64,000 bases of DNA from Lactobacillus kefiranofaciens. Lineage in GTDB: Bacteria; Bacillota; Bacilli; Lactobacillales; Lactobacillaceae. The translations under genes and the position numbers were made by a program. The DNA lies in assembly GCF_900103655.1 (NCBI RefSeq), contig NZ_FMXC01000001.1, positions 124,001-188,000 of the forward strand, in the 5' to 3' direction. Shown in pieces: positions 28,420 through 37,812 of the stretch. Position 1 is the first letter of the stretch. Every line of letters starts with the position of its first letter. The notes below the pieces were generated by a model. It saw only the letters and a list, made by a program, of their open reading frames with translations. It had not been told where the DNA came from and ran no database searches.

Positions 28420-29088
28420 ATGAGATTAGAAAAAGTACCTATTTTACGTTTAGCTAAATTAGAAATTAATCCAGAAGACCATATTAAATTCGCTCAAGCA
28501 AGTGAACAGTATATGTCAGCCTCGGTTAAACAAGAAGAAAGTACTCTGTTTTTGCTGACTGGTCATGAAGATGAAGCGGGCTACAAGAATTATGCGATTT
28601 CTTGCTTCCAAGATAGAGCTGGATATAAGAAGCACAATGAATCTAATTCAACTAAAAAATTTAAGGATATAGCAATGCAATTATTGACTAATCATGTAGA
28701 AGTGGAGTTGCAACCAGAGTTTATCTCGACTAAGCCGGATAAGTTAATGGTCGGCAACCAAAACGATTATGTTGTTTACTTCACTGAAATTGGCGTACAG
28801 TTAGGCAAAGGCGATGAATTTGCTAACGGTGTGTTACGTGAAATGAAAACGGCTGTAGAAAAAGAAGAAGGTATTATAGCCATGATTGCGGGGACGATTC
28901 TGAATCAACCTAATGAATGGCTGTCGATTGAAGTTTATCAAAATGATGTTGCTTATCAGCAACACCTGAAGACTAAGCATTTTAAACGTTATCTGGAAGC
29001 AACTAAATACTGTGTAGAAAGCAAGGGGCTTCATTTGTTAAAACCAGATTGCATTGCAGATCAGAGCGAAATTTTTTATCGTCCATAA
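28420..29088 (+). CDS. Two-domain ABM-type (antibiotic biosynthesis monooxygenase fold) protein
   Basis: The 222-residue protein looks like two tandem ferredoxin-like ABM domains (about 1-100 and 105-220). The pattern 'EESTLFLLTG...NYAISCFQDRAGYKKHNES..TKKFKD' in the first is echoed by 'EEGIIAMIAG...WLSIEVYQNDVAYQQHLKTKHFKRY' in the second. The fold is used by quinol monooxygenases and haem-degrading enzymes; no haem ligand or specific substrate can be assigned. ATG 28420 follows GTGAGGA by seven bases. It is a single-gene unit with a strong terminator. Confidence 0.7.
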   Translation: MRLEKVPILRLAKLEINPEDHIKFAQASEQYMSASVKQEESTLFLLTGHEDEAGYKNYAISCFQDRAGYKKHNESNSTKKFKDIAMQLLTNHVEVELQPEFISTKPDKLMVGNQNDYVVYFTEIGVQLGKGDEFANGVLREMKTAVEKEEGIIAMIAGTILNQPNEWLSIEVYQNDVAYQQHLKTKHFKRYLEATKYCVESKGLHLLKPDCIADQSEIFYRP

Positions 29089-29093
29089 GAAAG

Positions 29094-29133
29094 AAAATCC
29101 AAACTATTCTAACTATTGAATAGCTTGGATTTT
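29094..29133 (+). terminator. Terminator after the ABM-domain gene
   Basis: A 16-bp stem with one mismatch (29094-29109 with 29118-29133) ends in a run of six T. The opposite A-run also makes it usable on the minus strand, for the small ORF at 29163-29291. Confidence 0.85.
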
Positions 29134-29162
29134 TTGTGCGAGAAAAGTTTTAAACGTCGTTA

Positions 29163-29291
29163 TTAATTATGATAATTATGAGATCTTCTTATTTTTACAG
29201 GAATTGGCTTAATTGTAGGAAGCTTGCTTAAAGCTAAAGTAATGGCTACTAAGCCGGTAATTAGTAAAGCGATTAAGAGTAGAATGATCAT
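29163..29291 (-). CDS. 42-aa membrane peptide (small ORF)
   Basis: Minus-strand ATG 29291 opens a 42-codon frame with a GGAAAGGA ribosome binding site nine bases upstream. The peptide is one hydrophobic helix (MIILLLIALLITGLVAITLA) followed by a basic tail (KLPTIKPIPVKIRRSHNYHN). The layout resembles small membrane toxins and stress peptides, but I see no match to a named family. It lies alone in a 472-bp intergenic space, with a terminator usable downstream at 29133-29094. It may be missed by gene callers because of its size. Confidence 0.55.
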   Translation of the reverse strand: MIILLLIALLITGLVAITLALSKLPTIKPIPVKIRRSHNYHN

Positions 29292-29486
29292 CGATATACA
29301 TATCCTTTCCATTGAATGTTTAAACTATAACAAGCAATTATTAAGAATTTTTAGATAAATGTTTAGGGATTGATTAAGAAAATAAAGCTAGGCAAAGTAG
29401 AATTAAGCAAGTAAAATATAGTTAGAGTCAAGTCTAATGTTGAAGACATTGGTTGATAGTAAATAATCAATAAATTAATTCAATCT
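29292..29486. other. Intergenic stretch without a recognised gene
   Basis: I see no ORF with a ribosome binding site, tRNA or riboswitch here. It is AT-rich and must hold the promoter of the minus-strand 42-aa ORF near 29300-29350. The plus-strand part from about 29380 to the terminator at 29487 could be a short RNA, but there is no positive evidence. Confidence 0.4.
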
Positions 29487-29512
29487 AAAAAAGCTCATTT
29501 TTGAGCTTTTTT
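29487..29512. terminator. Bidirectional terminator after lysC
   Basis: AAAAAAGCTCA (29487-29497) pairs perfectly with TGAGCTTTTTT (29502-29512). It would end lysC on the minus strand and any transcript reaching it on the plus strand. Confidence 0.85.
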
Positions 29513-29560
29513 GTTTTATGTGCAATTGATTCATATAATAATTATTATGTTAAATTATGC

Positions 29561-30916
29561 TTATGCATTGAAATTATCATAGATAGTTTTAATCACTGCT
29601 TCTTCATCTTGGCGTCTTGTGCCGATCATAATTGAGATTTGTGATGCCCCTTGATTGATCATCTGAATGGAGATGTTCTTTTTACCCAAAGGGTAGAGGA
29701 TACTAGCACAGAGCGTCAGTTTGTCCTTCATTCCTTCACCTACTACCATGGTAATAGCATAATCATCGATCCATTGCATTTGATCTGGATTAAGACTAGT
29801 TTGAATCTCATTACAGATTACATCAATTAGTTGATCACTTAAGGCATCTTTTTTGAAGATAATCGTTAAGTCGTCAATTCCAGAAGGCATATGTTCATAT
29901 GAGACGTGATGCTTATTGAAGATTTCCATTAACTTTAATGTGAAACCAGATCCCTTGTTAAGCATGTATTTTCTCAAGTACAAGGCGGCAAAATTCTTTC
30001 CGCCAGCAATACCGGTAATTGTTCTTTGAGGAACAAAGTTATCTTCAGGGACAATTAAGGTACCAGGCTTTTCAGGAGCGTTCGTATTTTTAACATTAAC
30101 TGGAATTTCACCTTGAATTGCAGGAATTAACGCCTCATCATGAAAAACGGAGAAGCCAGCATAAGATAATTCTCGCATTTCTTGATAGGTCATCTTTTTG
30201 ATTGGTTTAGGGTGATCGATAATGCTGGGATTGGCGGAGAAGATCGCGTCAACATCCGTAAAATTTTCATATAAATCCACATTGAAGCCGCGAGCCAAAA
30301 TTGCACCTGTAATATCAGATCCACCACGCGAGAAGGTAGCGATATGTCCGGATGGAGTGATACCGTAGAAGCCAGGGAAAATGATTCGCTCATCCGTTTG
30401 GAGCTGAATCCGCTTTAAATTAATATAAGTTTCTGGATTGACCTCTGCATTGTTAGGCGTGCCGGTGACGATTAAGCCAACATCTTTAGGCTCTAAAAAG
30501 CGCGCTTTGATTCCTTGATGTTGTAGAATCTTTGCTGTTAGCATTGCGTTAAGTCTTTCACCATGAGCTTTAAAGGTAGCCATGCGATAGTCCGCGTTAG
30601 GATAGTCAAGCTTAGGTAAAGCAAATAAAAGTCGCTTAATCTCCGCCAATTCTTTTTCGGGTAGATCGAAATATTGTGCGATTAATTCATAGCGCTTAAA
30701 AATTTTGTTAGCAATATTGTCATAGTTGTTGCTTCTTAAGCTAGTGTAGGCATAAGTAATTAATAAATCAGTTACCTTAATATCAGCGGCATTTCTTTTC
30801 CCAGGAGCGGAAACCACAATAATTTTACGGTCTGGATCACTTTTAATAATATTGAGTGCCTTATCAACATTATTGCCACTAGCTAAGGAAGATCCACCAA
30901 ATTTTACAACTTTCAT
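29561..30916 (-). CDS. Aspartate kinase
   Basis: Aspartokinase phosphorylates aspartate, the entry to threonine, methionine and lysine/diaminopimelate synthesis. The 451-residue monofunctional protein starts MKVVKFGGSSLASG (ATP/aspartate site), has FSRGGSDITGAILARG and two C-terminal ACT regulatory domains with VVGEGMKDKL, so feedback control is expected. It lies 17 bp after thrC on the same strand and opposite hom-thrB. This grouping suggests a threonine-dedicated isozyme. The gene could be named lysC or thrA; I leave the symbol open. Confidence 0.93.
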   Translation of the reverse strand: MKVVKFGGSSLASGNNVDKALNIIKSDPDRKIIVVSAPGKRNAADIKVTDLLITYAYTSLRSNNYDNIANKIFKRYELIAQYFDLPEKELAEIKRLLFALPKLDYPNADYRMATFKAHGERLNAMLTAKILQHQGIKARFLEPKDVGLIVTGTPNNAEVNPETYINLKRIQLQTDERIIFPGFYGITPSGHIATFSRGGSDITGAILARGFNVDLYENFTDVDAIFSANPSIIDHPKPIKKMTYQEMRELSYAGFSVFHDEALIPAIQGEIPVNVKNTNAPEKPGTLIVPEDNFVPQRTITGIAGGKNFAALYLRKYMLNKGSGFTLKLMEIFNKHHVSYEHMPSGIDDLTIIFKKDALSDQLIDVICNEIQTSLNPDQMQWIDDYAITMVVGEGMKDKLTLCASILYPLGKKNISIQMINQGASQISIMIGTRRQDEEAVIKTIYDNFNA

Positions 30917-30933
30917 ATTTATCCCCTTTTAAA

Positions 30934-32424
30934 TTATTTCAAATTTAAAATAGTACTAATCATCTTTTCCATATCGGCTGGTTCGATTATCTTTTCCGCA
31001 TGAGGTTCGCGGTCAGACAAAGCACGTACGCCGATTGCTAATTGACCCCCAAGTTTCTCATGTAATTTCTTAATAGCTGGGATGCCAGTTTGAGGACATT
31101 CACGACCAGTAATAGCCTCATAGACGGTTTCAGGAAACTTATAAGGACTAGCAGTAGAGATGATTATCATTTTAGTGGTGTCACTAGTTTGTTTTTGATA
31201 TTGGTGAGCAACATAAGAGCCGACTGCGGTATGTGGATCGATGACATAGCGATCATAATTATAAATCCGTTTAATTTCTGCTTGGACTTGCTTTTGAGTG
31301 GCGAAGCCAGCAGAAAAGATATGCTTTAATTGGGTGAAGATCTGCTTATCTATTTGATAATGACCGCGCTGGGTTAATTGATTCATTAGACTAGCAATTT
31401 GCTGGTTGTTTTCATCATAAAGATCAAACAATAATCTTTCCAGGTTGCTGGAAACCAAAATATCCATTGCAGGTGCATTAGTCACATGGAATTTACGCCG
31501 CTTGTCATAAACGCCGTTCTCGAAGAAATCGGTTAGGACATTGTTTTCATTAGAGGCGCAAATTAGTTTTTTTATTGGCAAACCCAATTTTTTGGCATAG
31601 TAGCCAGCTAAAATATCACCAAAGTTGCCAGTGGGGACTGTAAAGTTTACCTCGTCGCCTAATTTAATTTCTTGCCGACGAACTAATTGCCCGTAAGTGT
31701 AGAGATAATAAGAGATTTGTGGCACTAAACGACCAATATTCATGGAATTGGCAGAAGAGAATTGAAAATCATTTTGAATAAGTCGCATTTTGAAGTGCTC
31801 ATCATTAAAGATTTTTTTGACTTCGGTTTGAGCATCATCGAAGTTGCCTTTAATAGCAATAGCCTGCAAATTTTTGCCACGTTGGCTGAGCATTTGCTTT
31901 AATTGAACTGGACTAACACCGCCTTCAGGATAGAAGACAATCACATCTGTTCCTGCTTGGTTAGCAAAACCACGCATTGAAGCAGTTCCGGTGTCTCCAG
32001 AAGTAGCCGTCAAGATAATAATTTTATGATCAGTCTGTTCAATTTGGACAGCACGTGTCATTAACTGTGGCAGCATTTGCAAGGCGATGTCTTTAAAAGC
32101 TAATGTAGGACCATGAAAGAGCTCCATGTAGAAGTTATGGTCATGCTTTTCAATTGGCACAATACTACGATCATCCCATTGTTCACTGTAAGCATTAATA
32201 ACTGCGGATTTAATTTGCTCTTTTGAAAAATCATCGAAAAATAAACTAATAATCATAGCGGCAATTTGTTTATAAGAAAGTTTAGGTAAGTCTTCTAATT
32301 TAAAATCAGCTTTTGGAAACTTTACCGGTACGTATAAACCGCCGTCTGGGGCCAATCCTTGAATAATTGCAGCGGGTGAATTTAAAGTCTGATTTTTGGA
32401 ACCGCGAGTACTACGATATTGCAT
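30934..32424 (-). CDS. thrC: Threonine synthase
   Basis: ThrC is a PLP enzyme that converts O-phosphohomoserine to threonine. The 496-residue length and features such as MQYRSTRG at the start, FHGPTLAFKDIALQ with the PLP lysine, LTATSGDTGTA and TVPTGNFGDILAGYYAK place it in the longer subfamily. It leads the thrC-lysC minus-strand operon, divergent from hom-thrB over 112 bp. Together with hom and thrB in the window, and the aspartate-semialdehyde dehydrogenase needed from elsewhere, the threonine branch is nearly complete. Confidence 0.95.
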   Translation of the reverse strand: MQYRSTRGSKNQTLNSPAAIIQGLAPDGGLYVPVKFPKADFKLEDLPKLSYKQIAAMIISLFFDDFSKEQIKSAVINAYSEQWDDRSIVPIEKHDHNFYMELFHGPTLAFKDIALQMLPQLMTRAVQIEQTDHKIIILTATSGDTGTASMRGFANQAGTDVIVFYPEGGVSPVQLKQMLSQRGKNLQAIAIKGNFDDAQTEVKKIFNDEHFKMRLIQNDFQFSSANSMNIGRLVPQISYYLYTYGQLVRRQEIKLGDEVNFTVPTGNFGDILAGYYAKKLGLPIKKLICASNENNVLTDFFENGVYDKRRKFHVTNAPAMDILVSSNLERLLFDLYDENNQQIASLMNQLTQRGHYQIDKQIFTQLKHIFSAGFATQKQVQAEIKRIYNYDRYVIDPHTAVGSYVAHQYQKQTSDTTKMIIISTASPYKFPETVYEAITGRECPQTGIPAIKKLHEKLGGQLAIGVRALSDREPHAEKIIEPADMEKMISTILNLK

Positions 32425-32467
32425 AAATAATCTTCCTATCTTATTTGAAATATAAATATATTAACTA

Positions 32468-32497
32468 TTGTAACTTGTTTTGTCCCTGTGGTACAAT
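32468..32497 (+). promoter_or_regulatory. Predicted promoter of hom-thrB
   Basis: TTGTAA (32468-32473) and TACAAT (32492-32497) are 18 bp apart, about 40 bp before hom. It lies in the divergent thrC-hom space, so the two operons may share regulation. No T-box or attenuator structure is seen in the short leader. Confidence 0.55.
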
Positions 32498-32536
32498 CAT
32501 AAAAATAAGAAAATCATTAAAAAGAGGAATAGTACA

Positions 32537-33772
32537 ATGGCAATCAAAATCGCATTACTTGGTTTAGGAACCGTAGGCTCCGGTGTTTTAAAAATTATTA
32601 AAAATAATCAGAAAAAAATTAAACAAACAAGCGGAGAAGAGATTGTAATTAAGAAGGCCTTAGTACGTAATCCCGCTAAGCATCAGAATTTAGCTAATGA
32701 AGTTGAATTAACTACGAGTTTTGATGAGATTCTGCATGATTCTGAGATTAAGATTGTGGTTGAATTAATGGGTGGGTTGCATCCAGCTAAGGAATACATT
32801 ACCGCAGCTCTGAAAGCTGGTAAGAATGTGGTTACAGCTAATAAGGATTTAATGGCAACTTTTGGTTCAGAATTAATTTCTTTAGCGGCTAACCAGCAGT
32901 GCGATTTAATGTATGATGCTAGTGTAGCTGGCGGGATCCCCATTTTACGTACGTTGAGCACCTCTTATGCTAGCGACATTATTTCCGAGATTCAGGGAAT
33001 TATCAATGGTACGACTAACTATATTTTGTCGCAGATGAGTGAGAAAGGCTTAAGCTATGAGGCTGCATTGAAGATGGCACAGCAGTTAGGTTTTGCTGAA
33101 GCTGATCCCACTAATGATGTTACAGGTAAAGATGCAGCTTATAAGATTGTTATTTTAAGTAAATTTGCTTTTGGTACCAAGATCGGCATTAATGATTTTA
33201 CTATTGAGGGTATCAATAACTTGCAAGATTTTGATATTAGACAAGCTAGCCGGATGGGCTACGTAATTAAGTTAATCGGTATCGCCAAGAATATTGCTGG
33301 TAAATTGTTTGTAGAAGTAGCTCCTTGTCTTTTACCTGAGAACGCCATTATGGCTCATATTAAAAATGAGCTTAATGCATTGCAGATTAAGAGTCAGAGC
33401 TTGGGAACAGCAATTTTTACTGGTCCAGGAGCAGGTAGTTCTGCTACTGCTAATTCAGTTATGAGCGATGTGATTGCCGAAACTAGCAATTTTGTCAAAC
33501 AGATTAATGGTAGACCCTTTAGTAACTTCTCCAGAATAATGAAGCTCACTTCTTCAGAGGATGTAAAATATCCTTATTATTTATCTTTTGAGGCTGAAGA
33601 GACTTTATTCGCGCTGAGTAAGTTACTATCTAAGTTAGAAATTCCAATTAGAGAGATTAAGCGAATAGACAAGAAGACAGTAGTTGTAACGGAAGATATT
33701 AGTCGACGGCAATTACAGGATTTGGCTATTCAAGATTCATACTTACGGGCTAACTATAAGATTTTGCAGTAA
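32537..33772 (+). CDS. hom: Homoserine dehydrogenase
   Basis: The enzyme reduces aspartate semialdehyde to homoserine. The 411-residue protein has the NAD(P) motif ALLGLGTVGSG, the domain sequence VVTANKDLMA, and the catalytic block ASVAGGIPILRTL with INGTTNYILS and GFAEADPTNDVTGKDAAYK. The C-terminus carries a short regulatory extension with an ACT-like pattern. ATG 32537 follows AAAGAGGAA; an upstream in-frame start lacks a ribosome binding site and overlaps the promoter. thrB follows after 12 bp. Confidence 0.95.
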   Translation: MAIKIALLGLGTVGSGVLKIIKNNQKKIKQTSGEEIVIKKALVRNPAKHQNLANEVELTTSFDEILHDSEIKIVVELMGGLHPAKEYITAALKAGKNVVTANKDLMATFGSELISLAANQQCDLMYDASVAGGIPILRTLSTSYASDIISEIQGIINGTTNYILSQMSEKGLSYEAALKMAQQLGFAEADPTNDVTGKDAAYKIVILSKFAFGTKIGINDFTIEGINNLQDFDIRQASRMGYVIKLIGIAKNIAGKLFVEVAPCLLPENAIMAHIKNELNALQIKSQSLGTAIFTGPGAGSSATANSVMSDVIAETSNFVKQINGRPFSNFSRIMKLTSSEDVKYPYYLSFEAEETLFALSKLLSKLEIPIREIKRIDKKTVVVTEDISRRQLQDLAIQDSYLRANYKILQ

Positions 33773-33784
33773 AGAAGGAATAAT

Positions 33785-34648
33785 ATGATTATTAAAGTAC
33801 CGGCTTCAACGGCAAATTTAGGACCAGGTTTTGATTCGGTGGGGATGGCAGTTTCTCTATATTTGGAAGTAGAGGTTATGGGCGTAGCAGACCGCTTCCA
33901 AGTTGATCACGTTATGAAGGGTATTCCTCATGATGAAAATAATTTAATTATTCAAACGGCTCTACAGGTTTATCCTGGATTAAAGCCATTGCACATTAAT
34001 GTTAAAAGCGATATTCCATTAGCTCATGGCTTAGGAAGCAGTTCTAGTGCAATTGCTGCAGGGATTGAGCTAGCTGATTATTTTGGCAAATTAGGGTTAT
34101 CTAATGAGGAAAAAGTTCAAATTGGGGCAAAAATTGAAGGTCACCCAGATAATATGGCCCCAACAATCTTGGGCGGTTTAGTCGTAGGAACAGAAGTAGG
34201 GCATCATTTTGATGCAGTTAGCGCACCATTGCCACCGTATACATTAGTTGCATATGTACCTAACTATAATTTGCCAACTAAAAAGGCTCGTGCAGTTTTA
34301 CCAAAGGAGTTAAACTTTAAAACGGCAACTCACGGTTCAGCGATTGCTAATACTTTTGTTGCAAGCTTGTTTGCTCAAAAATATAATCTTGCAGGTGAGT
34401 TAATGGAGCAAGATGCGTTTCATGAACCATATCGAGAAAGGCTAGTACCAGAATTGTTACAAGTACGTGAAGTTGCTCATCAAAAGCATGGTCTAGCAAC
34501 TTACCTTAGTGGTGCGGGCTCGACAATCATGACTTGGATTGAATCAGAACATGTGAATGGATTTTTATCCGGGCTTAAGAAACATGACTTGAAAGACAAA
34601 ACGGTTATCCTGCAGCCTGATGAGTATGGTGTACAAATTATAGATTAA
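33785..34648 (+). CDS. thrB: Homoserine kinase
   Basis: ThrB phosphorylates homoserine to supply threonine synthase. The 287-residue GHMP kinase has KVPASTANLGPGFD at the start, the ATP-binding PLAHGLGSSSSAIAAG loop, GHPDNMAPTILGG and the C-terminal YLSGAGSTIMTW. It follows hom by 12 bp behind AAGGAA. A perfect hairpin terminator follows immediately. Confidence 0.96.
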   Translation: MIIKVPASTANLGPGFDSVGMAVSLYLEVEVMGVADRFQVDHVMKGIPHDENNLIIQTALQVYPGLKPLHINVKSDIPLAHGLGSSSSAIAAGIELADYFGKLGLSNEEKVQIGAKIEGHPDNMAPTILGGLVVGTEVGHHFDAVSAPLPPYTLVAYVPNYNLPTKKARAVLPKELNFKTATHGSAIANTFVASLFAQKYNLAGELMEQDAFHEPYRERLVPELLQVREVAHQKHGLATYLSGAGSTIMTWIESEHVNGFLSGLKKHDLKDKTVILQPDEYGVQIID

Positions 34649-34649
34649 G

Positions 34650-34676
34650 AAAACGACTCTGTTTTGAGTCGTTTTT
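34650..34676. terminator. Terminator after thrB
   Basis: AAAACGACTC (34650-34659) pairs perfectly with GAGTCGTTTT (34666-34675), T tail on the plus strand and A-rich on the other, so it also serves the convergent gene at 34681. Confidence 0.88.
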
Positions 34677-34680
34677 GAAT

Positions 34681-35325
34681 TTATTCATCAAATGCTTCAG
34701 CGAATGAATCGCCATCAACTAATACTCTTTTAGCATTCACAGCATACCAGTAAGGAATAATTTCTTTATCATCGTCTGTTTCAAGTTCACAATTAGCAAT
34801 ATCTAAAATTTTGTCTAGTTCTTTAGACTTAATCTTGGGATATAGTTTTAAAAAAGCCACTTTAGTTATGCCGTTTTGTGTAAAGCCACTATTAGCATAA
34901 TTTTCAGTATTAATATCCTGAAAATCAGTCAGATCATAACGTGGCTTTAATTCATCGTCAAAGTATTTGATCTCAATGTCTTCGATCTCCATAAAGGCAC
35001 CTAGTTGATTAGCCATATAGGGTAACTTATTTGCTAATTGTTCAGCAGTGTAACCAGCTTGGTTAATATTTTGCTGGTGATGCTTTTTCAGCCAAATTTT
35101 ACGAACGGCATGTGCATCATGACGCGTGCTAATTATATTTTTAACTTTTTTAATAGTCGCTTGATGATGATTGACAGCTTTTTGCCATTCAATACGGTTA
35201 GGGTAAAATTGACGATATCTAACTGGGAAGGGATGGTTAATTGTGTTAAAAATATAGTTAAGCTTATCAGTTGAATAAGACTTTAATTCATTCTCACGCC
35301 AAACTAATGTGTAATATGAACTCAT
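34681..35325 (-). CDS. Conserved hypothetical cytoplasmic protein
   Basis: I do not recognise this 214-residue protein. It is soluble, with no signal peptide or membrane segment, and has a His/Lys-rich middle and an acidic C-terminus (ELETDDDKE). It starts MSSYYTLVWRENELKSYS behind a good AAAGGTGA ribosome binding site and has normal local codon use. It is a single gene facing the thrB terminator and divergent from msrA. The function is unknown. Confidence 0.75.
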   Translation of the reverse strand: MSSYYTLVWRENELKSYSTDKLNYIFNTINHPFPVRYRQFYPNRIEWQKAVNHHQATIKKVKNIISTRHDAHAVRKIWLKKHHQQNINQAGYTAEQLANKLPYMANQLGAFMEIEDIEIKYFDDELKPRYDLTDFQDINTENYANSGFTQNGITKVAFLKLYPKIKSKELDKILDIANCELETDDDKEIIPYWYAVNAKRVLVDGDSFAEAFDE

Positions 35326-35492
35326 GTAGATTCACCTTTCTTTTTATGCATTATAGCGTTTATTGAGGTCAAAGGATACTTTACATAATTTTTATTATTA
35401 AACATTTAAGTTATATTATTAGAAATTTATGAGATACGTTGTATAATATCGATAAGCAGGAAAATTCAAAGAAAATGGAGGATTTACCAAGA

Positions 35493-36062
35493 ATGACAGA
35501 GAATAACAAGCAAGTTAAAGCCATTGATACCAAGGCAAAAGCCCAATATGATACGGCTATCTTTGCCGGCGGTTGTTTTTGGTGCATGGTGGAACCATTT
35601 GATACAGTAGACGGCGTGGAAAAAGTGATTTCAGGTTATACTGGTGGACACGTTGCTAATCCTACTTATCAAGAAGTATGTACTGGTAAAACCGGTCATA
35701 CTGAAGCAGTAGAAATTATCTATGATCCAAATAAAATTTCCTATGAAAAGCTATTAGACTATTATTGGCAAGTAACGGATCCAACTGATGCAATGGGACA
35801 ATTTCAAGATCGTGGTGACAATTACCGTCCTGTAATCTTCTATAACTCTGAAGCTCAAAAGAAAGCAGCAGAAAAATCTAAAGCGGATTTAGCTAATAGT
35901 GGTCGTTTTGATCAACCGATTGTTACCAAAATTGAAAAAGCACAGCCATTTTATCCAGCAGAGGAATATCATCAAGAGTTTTATAAAAAAGATCCAGCAA
36001 GATATGCTCTTGAAGAAGCAGGGGGTCGCACTGACTTTATTAAAAAACACTGGAAGAAATAG
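35493..36062 (+). CDS. msrA: Peptide methionine-S-sulfoxide reductase
   Basis: MsrA repairs oxidised methionine in proteins and defends against oxidative damage. The 189-residue protein has the catalytic GGCFWC motif, [18 protein letters not shown] and [14 protein letters not shown], all standard. ATG 35493 lies 11 bases after GGAGG; an upstream frame exists but lacks a site. A TATAAT at 35442-35447 is the likely -10 of its promoter. The YitT-type gene downstream is 82 bp away. Confidence 0.95.
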   Translation: MTENNKQVKAIDTKAKAQYDTAIFAGGCFWCMVEPFDTVDGVEKVISGYTGGHVANPTYQEVCTGKTGHTEAVEIIYDPNKISYEKLLDYYWQVTDPTDAMGQFQDRGDNYRPVIFYNSEAQKKAAEKSKADLANSGRFDQPIVTKIEKAQPFYPAEEYHQEFYKKDPARYALEEAGGRTDFIKKHWKK

Positions 36063-36144
36063 ACTTTTTCTATTGGTCCTGCTCTTAACTTTTGTTAAAC
36101 TTAACATGTTCACAAAAGTGTATTTGATTGAGGATTGATATATT

Positions 36145-37023
36145 ATGGATCAATTAGACAAATTCAACAGGCGTTATAATTTTATTTCTAAATTGTCTGC
36201 CGCATTCTTCTATTCGATTGCAGTCGCTATTGCCTTGAACTTCTTTTGGACGCCAGGGCACATGTATTCATCAGGAATTACAGGGTTTGCGCAGTTGATT
36301 AACACTGTCAGTGAGAGATTTTTGCCTTTTACTTTATCAACTTCATTGATGTATTTTGCCTTGAATTTTCCTCTGTTTATTTTGGCATGGTTTAAAATTG
36401 GTCATAAGTTTACATTCTTTACCATTGTTGCCGTTGCCTTGGGTTCGATTATGATGCATGCAATTCAGCCATGGCAGATGCATCTTGATCCGGTAGTTTG
36501 TGCAATCTTTGGTGCATCAATTAACGGGATCGGAACTGGCCTAGCTTTAAAAAATGGTATTTCGACTGGTGGACTTGATATTTTAGGAATTGTAATTAGA
36601 CAGAAAACTGGCATTAGTTATGCTAAGTTTAATATCTTTATTAACTTAATTATCATTGCTGCCGCTGGATTTATGTTCGGTTGGACACGTGCCCTTTATT
36701 CAGCCTTAACTATTTTTATTAACGGGCGTGTGATCGATGCAGTTTACACGCAACATCAAAAAATGCAGGTAATGATTGTAACGCAACATCCGCAACATAT
36801 TATCGACGGCATTCAAAATCGAATGCACCGTGGAATTACGATTCTACATGATGCTGAGGGTGCATACAGTCACATTGAAAAAACTGTGTTAATTACGATT
36901 ATCGATAGATACGATATGTATGACATTAGGCAAATCGTTCAACAAGCTGATCCTTACGCTTTCATGAGTGTTGGTGAAGTTGAAAAAGTATACGGGCGGT
37001 TTAAAGAACAAGAAATTGTATAA
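36145..37023 (+). CDS. YitT-family integral membrane protein
   Basis: The 292-residue protein has five or six predicted membrane segments in its first 200 residues (YitT/DUF161 region, with NGIGTGLALKNGISTGGLDILG). A cytoplasmic C-terminal DUF2179 domain with HRGITILHDAEGAYSH follows. The family is common in Firmicutes; its transport substrate is unknown. It has a separate start behind GAGGAT and a terminator directly after the stop codon. Confidence 0.88.
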   Translation: MDQLDKFNRRYNFISKLSAAFFYSIAVAIALNFFWTPGHMYSSGITGFAQLINTVSERFLPFTLSTSLMYFALNFPLFILAWFKIGHKFTFFTIVAVALGSIMMHAIQPWQMHLDPVVCAIFGASINGIGTGLALKNGISTGGLDILGIVIRQKTGISYAKFNIFINLIIIAAAGFMFGWTRALYSALTIFINGRVIDAVYTQHQKMQVMIVTQHPQHIIDGIQNRMHRGITILHDAEGAYSHIEKTVLITIIDRYDMYDIRQIVQQADPYAFMSVGEVEKVYGRFKEQEIV

Positions 37024-37026
37024 TCC

Positions 37027-37058
37027 AAAAAACGCGCTGGTTAATCCAACGCGTTTTT
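37027..37058 (+). terminator. Terminator after the YitT-family gene
   Basis: AAAACGCG pairs with CGCGTTTT, extended by TGG/CCA past one mismatch (37029-37057), and ends in T5. Confidence 0.8.
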
Positions 37059-37083
37059 GTTTACTATTGAAAATACAATTTAA

Positions 37084-37707
37084 TTACTTTTTATAATGCT
37101 TTTTAATGACATTAATTGGGTTTAACCACGTGCCGTTATTAACGTTCCAGTTATTGCAAGGAAAGCCATGTTTGTTGATGTACTTTTTGGTAGTCTTAGT
37201 GACGCCTAAGTGAAGGTGAGAACCAGTTAAACGACCAATTTTTTGACCAGCCTTGATCTTTTAGCCCTTTTTAACGTAGATGTCACTCTTTTTATTAAAA
37301 CCCTCTTGATAAATTTCTACATATTTATCTGGGCTAATTACCCAAATGAACCAGCCTAGTCCGCTACCATAAGCAACTTTTTTAACTTTACCGGCATGAA
37401 TAGCGTATACAGGTGAGTAGCCAACTTCCGAATGACCAAAATCCCAGCCATCATGAAAATAAGAAGGCGGATTAACTGAACGTAAATAGTCGGTCATTCC
37501 AAAAGTTTGAGCATTGGACATTGGTCGGACACCGTATTTGTCACACGCCTTAAATGGGTAAACCCATTTGTTGTCCTTAATTTTTTCAGTAATTAGTGTA
37601 GTTGCTTCGTCAATGGTATCGGCTGAGGCGACTGCACTAGTCATGTTTAAGCTTGAACCTACTAAAACTGCACTTAATAAAGCAATAATTGGTTTGCATA
37701 ATTTCAT
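37084..37707 (-). pseudogene. Secreted M23 (LytM-like) peptidase, nonsense-mutated
   Basis: The frame starts at ATG 37707 with a Sec signal peptide ending ASA-DT (about residue 30) and the M23 start with HDGWDFG. Codon 149 is TAA (37261-37263). Past it the same frame continues without further damage for 58 codons, including GSHLHLG, the HxH metal motif. The intact paralogue at 50794 has CAA here in VKKGQKVKLGQKIG, so a single C-to-T change made the stop. The truncated product would lack one metal-binding His pair and be inactive. Wall hydrolysis is the inferred ancestral role. Confidence 0.85.
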
Positions 37708-37812
37708 ATATCTATATTAATCAGGATGTGCCTGATATATCTTCTCTCTATCAATTGACCTAGACCATTGTAACGCACTTATTTTACGAGACAGTTACAA
37801 AAACGTTTCTAC

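Noticed and set aside
29380-29486. A tRNA or small RNA in the lysC downstream gap
   Set aside because: I found no cloverleaf, T-loop sequence or clear promoter here.
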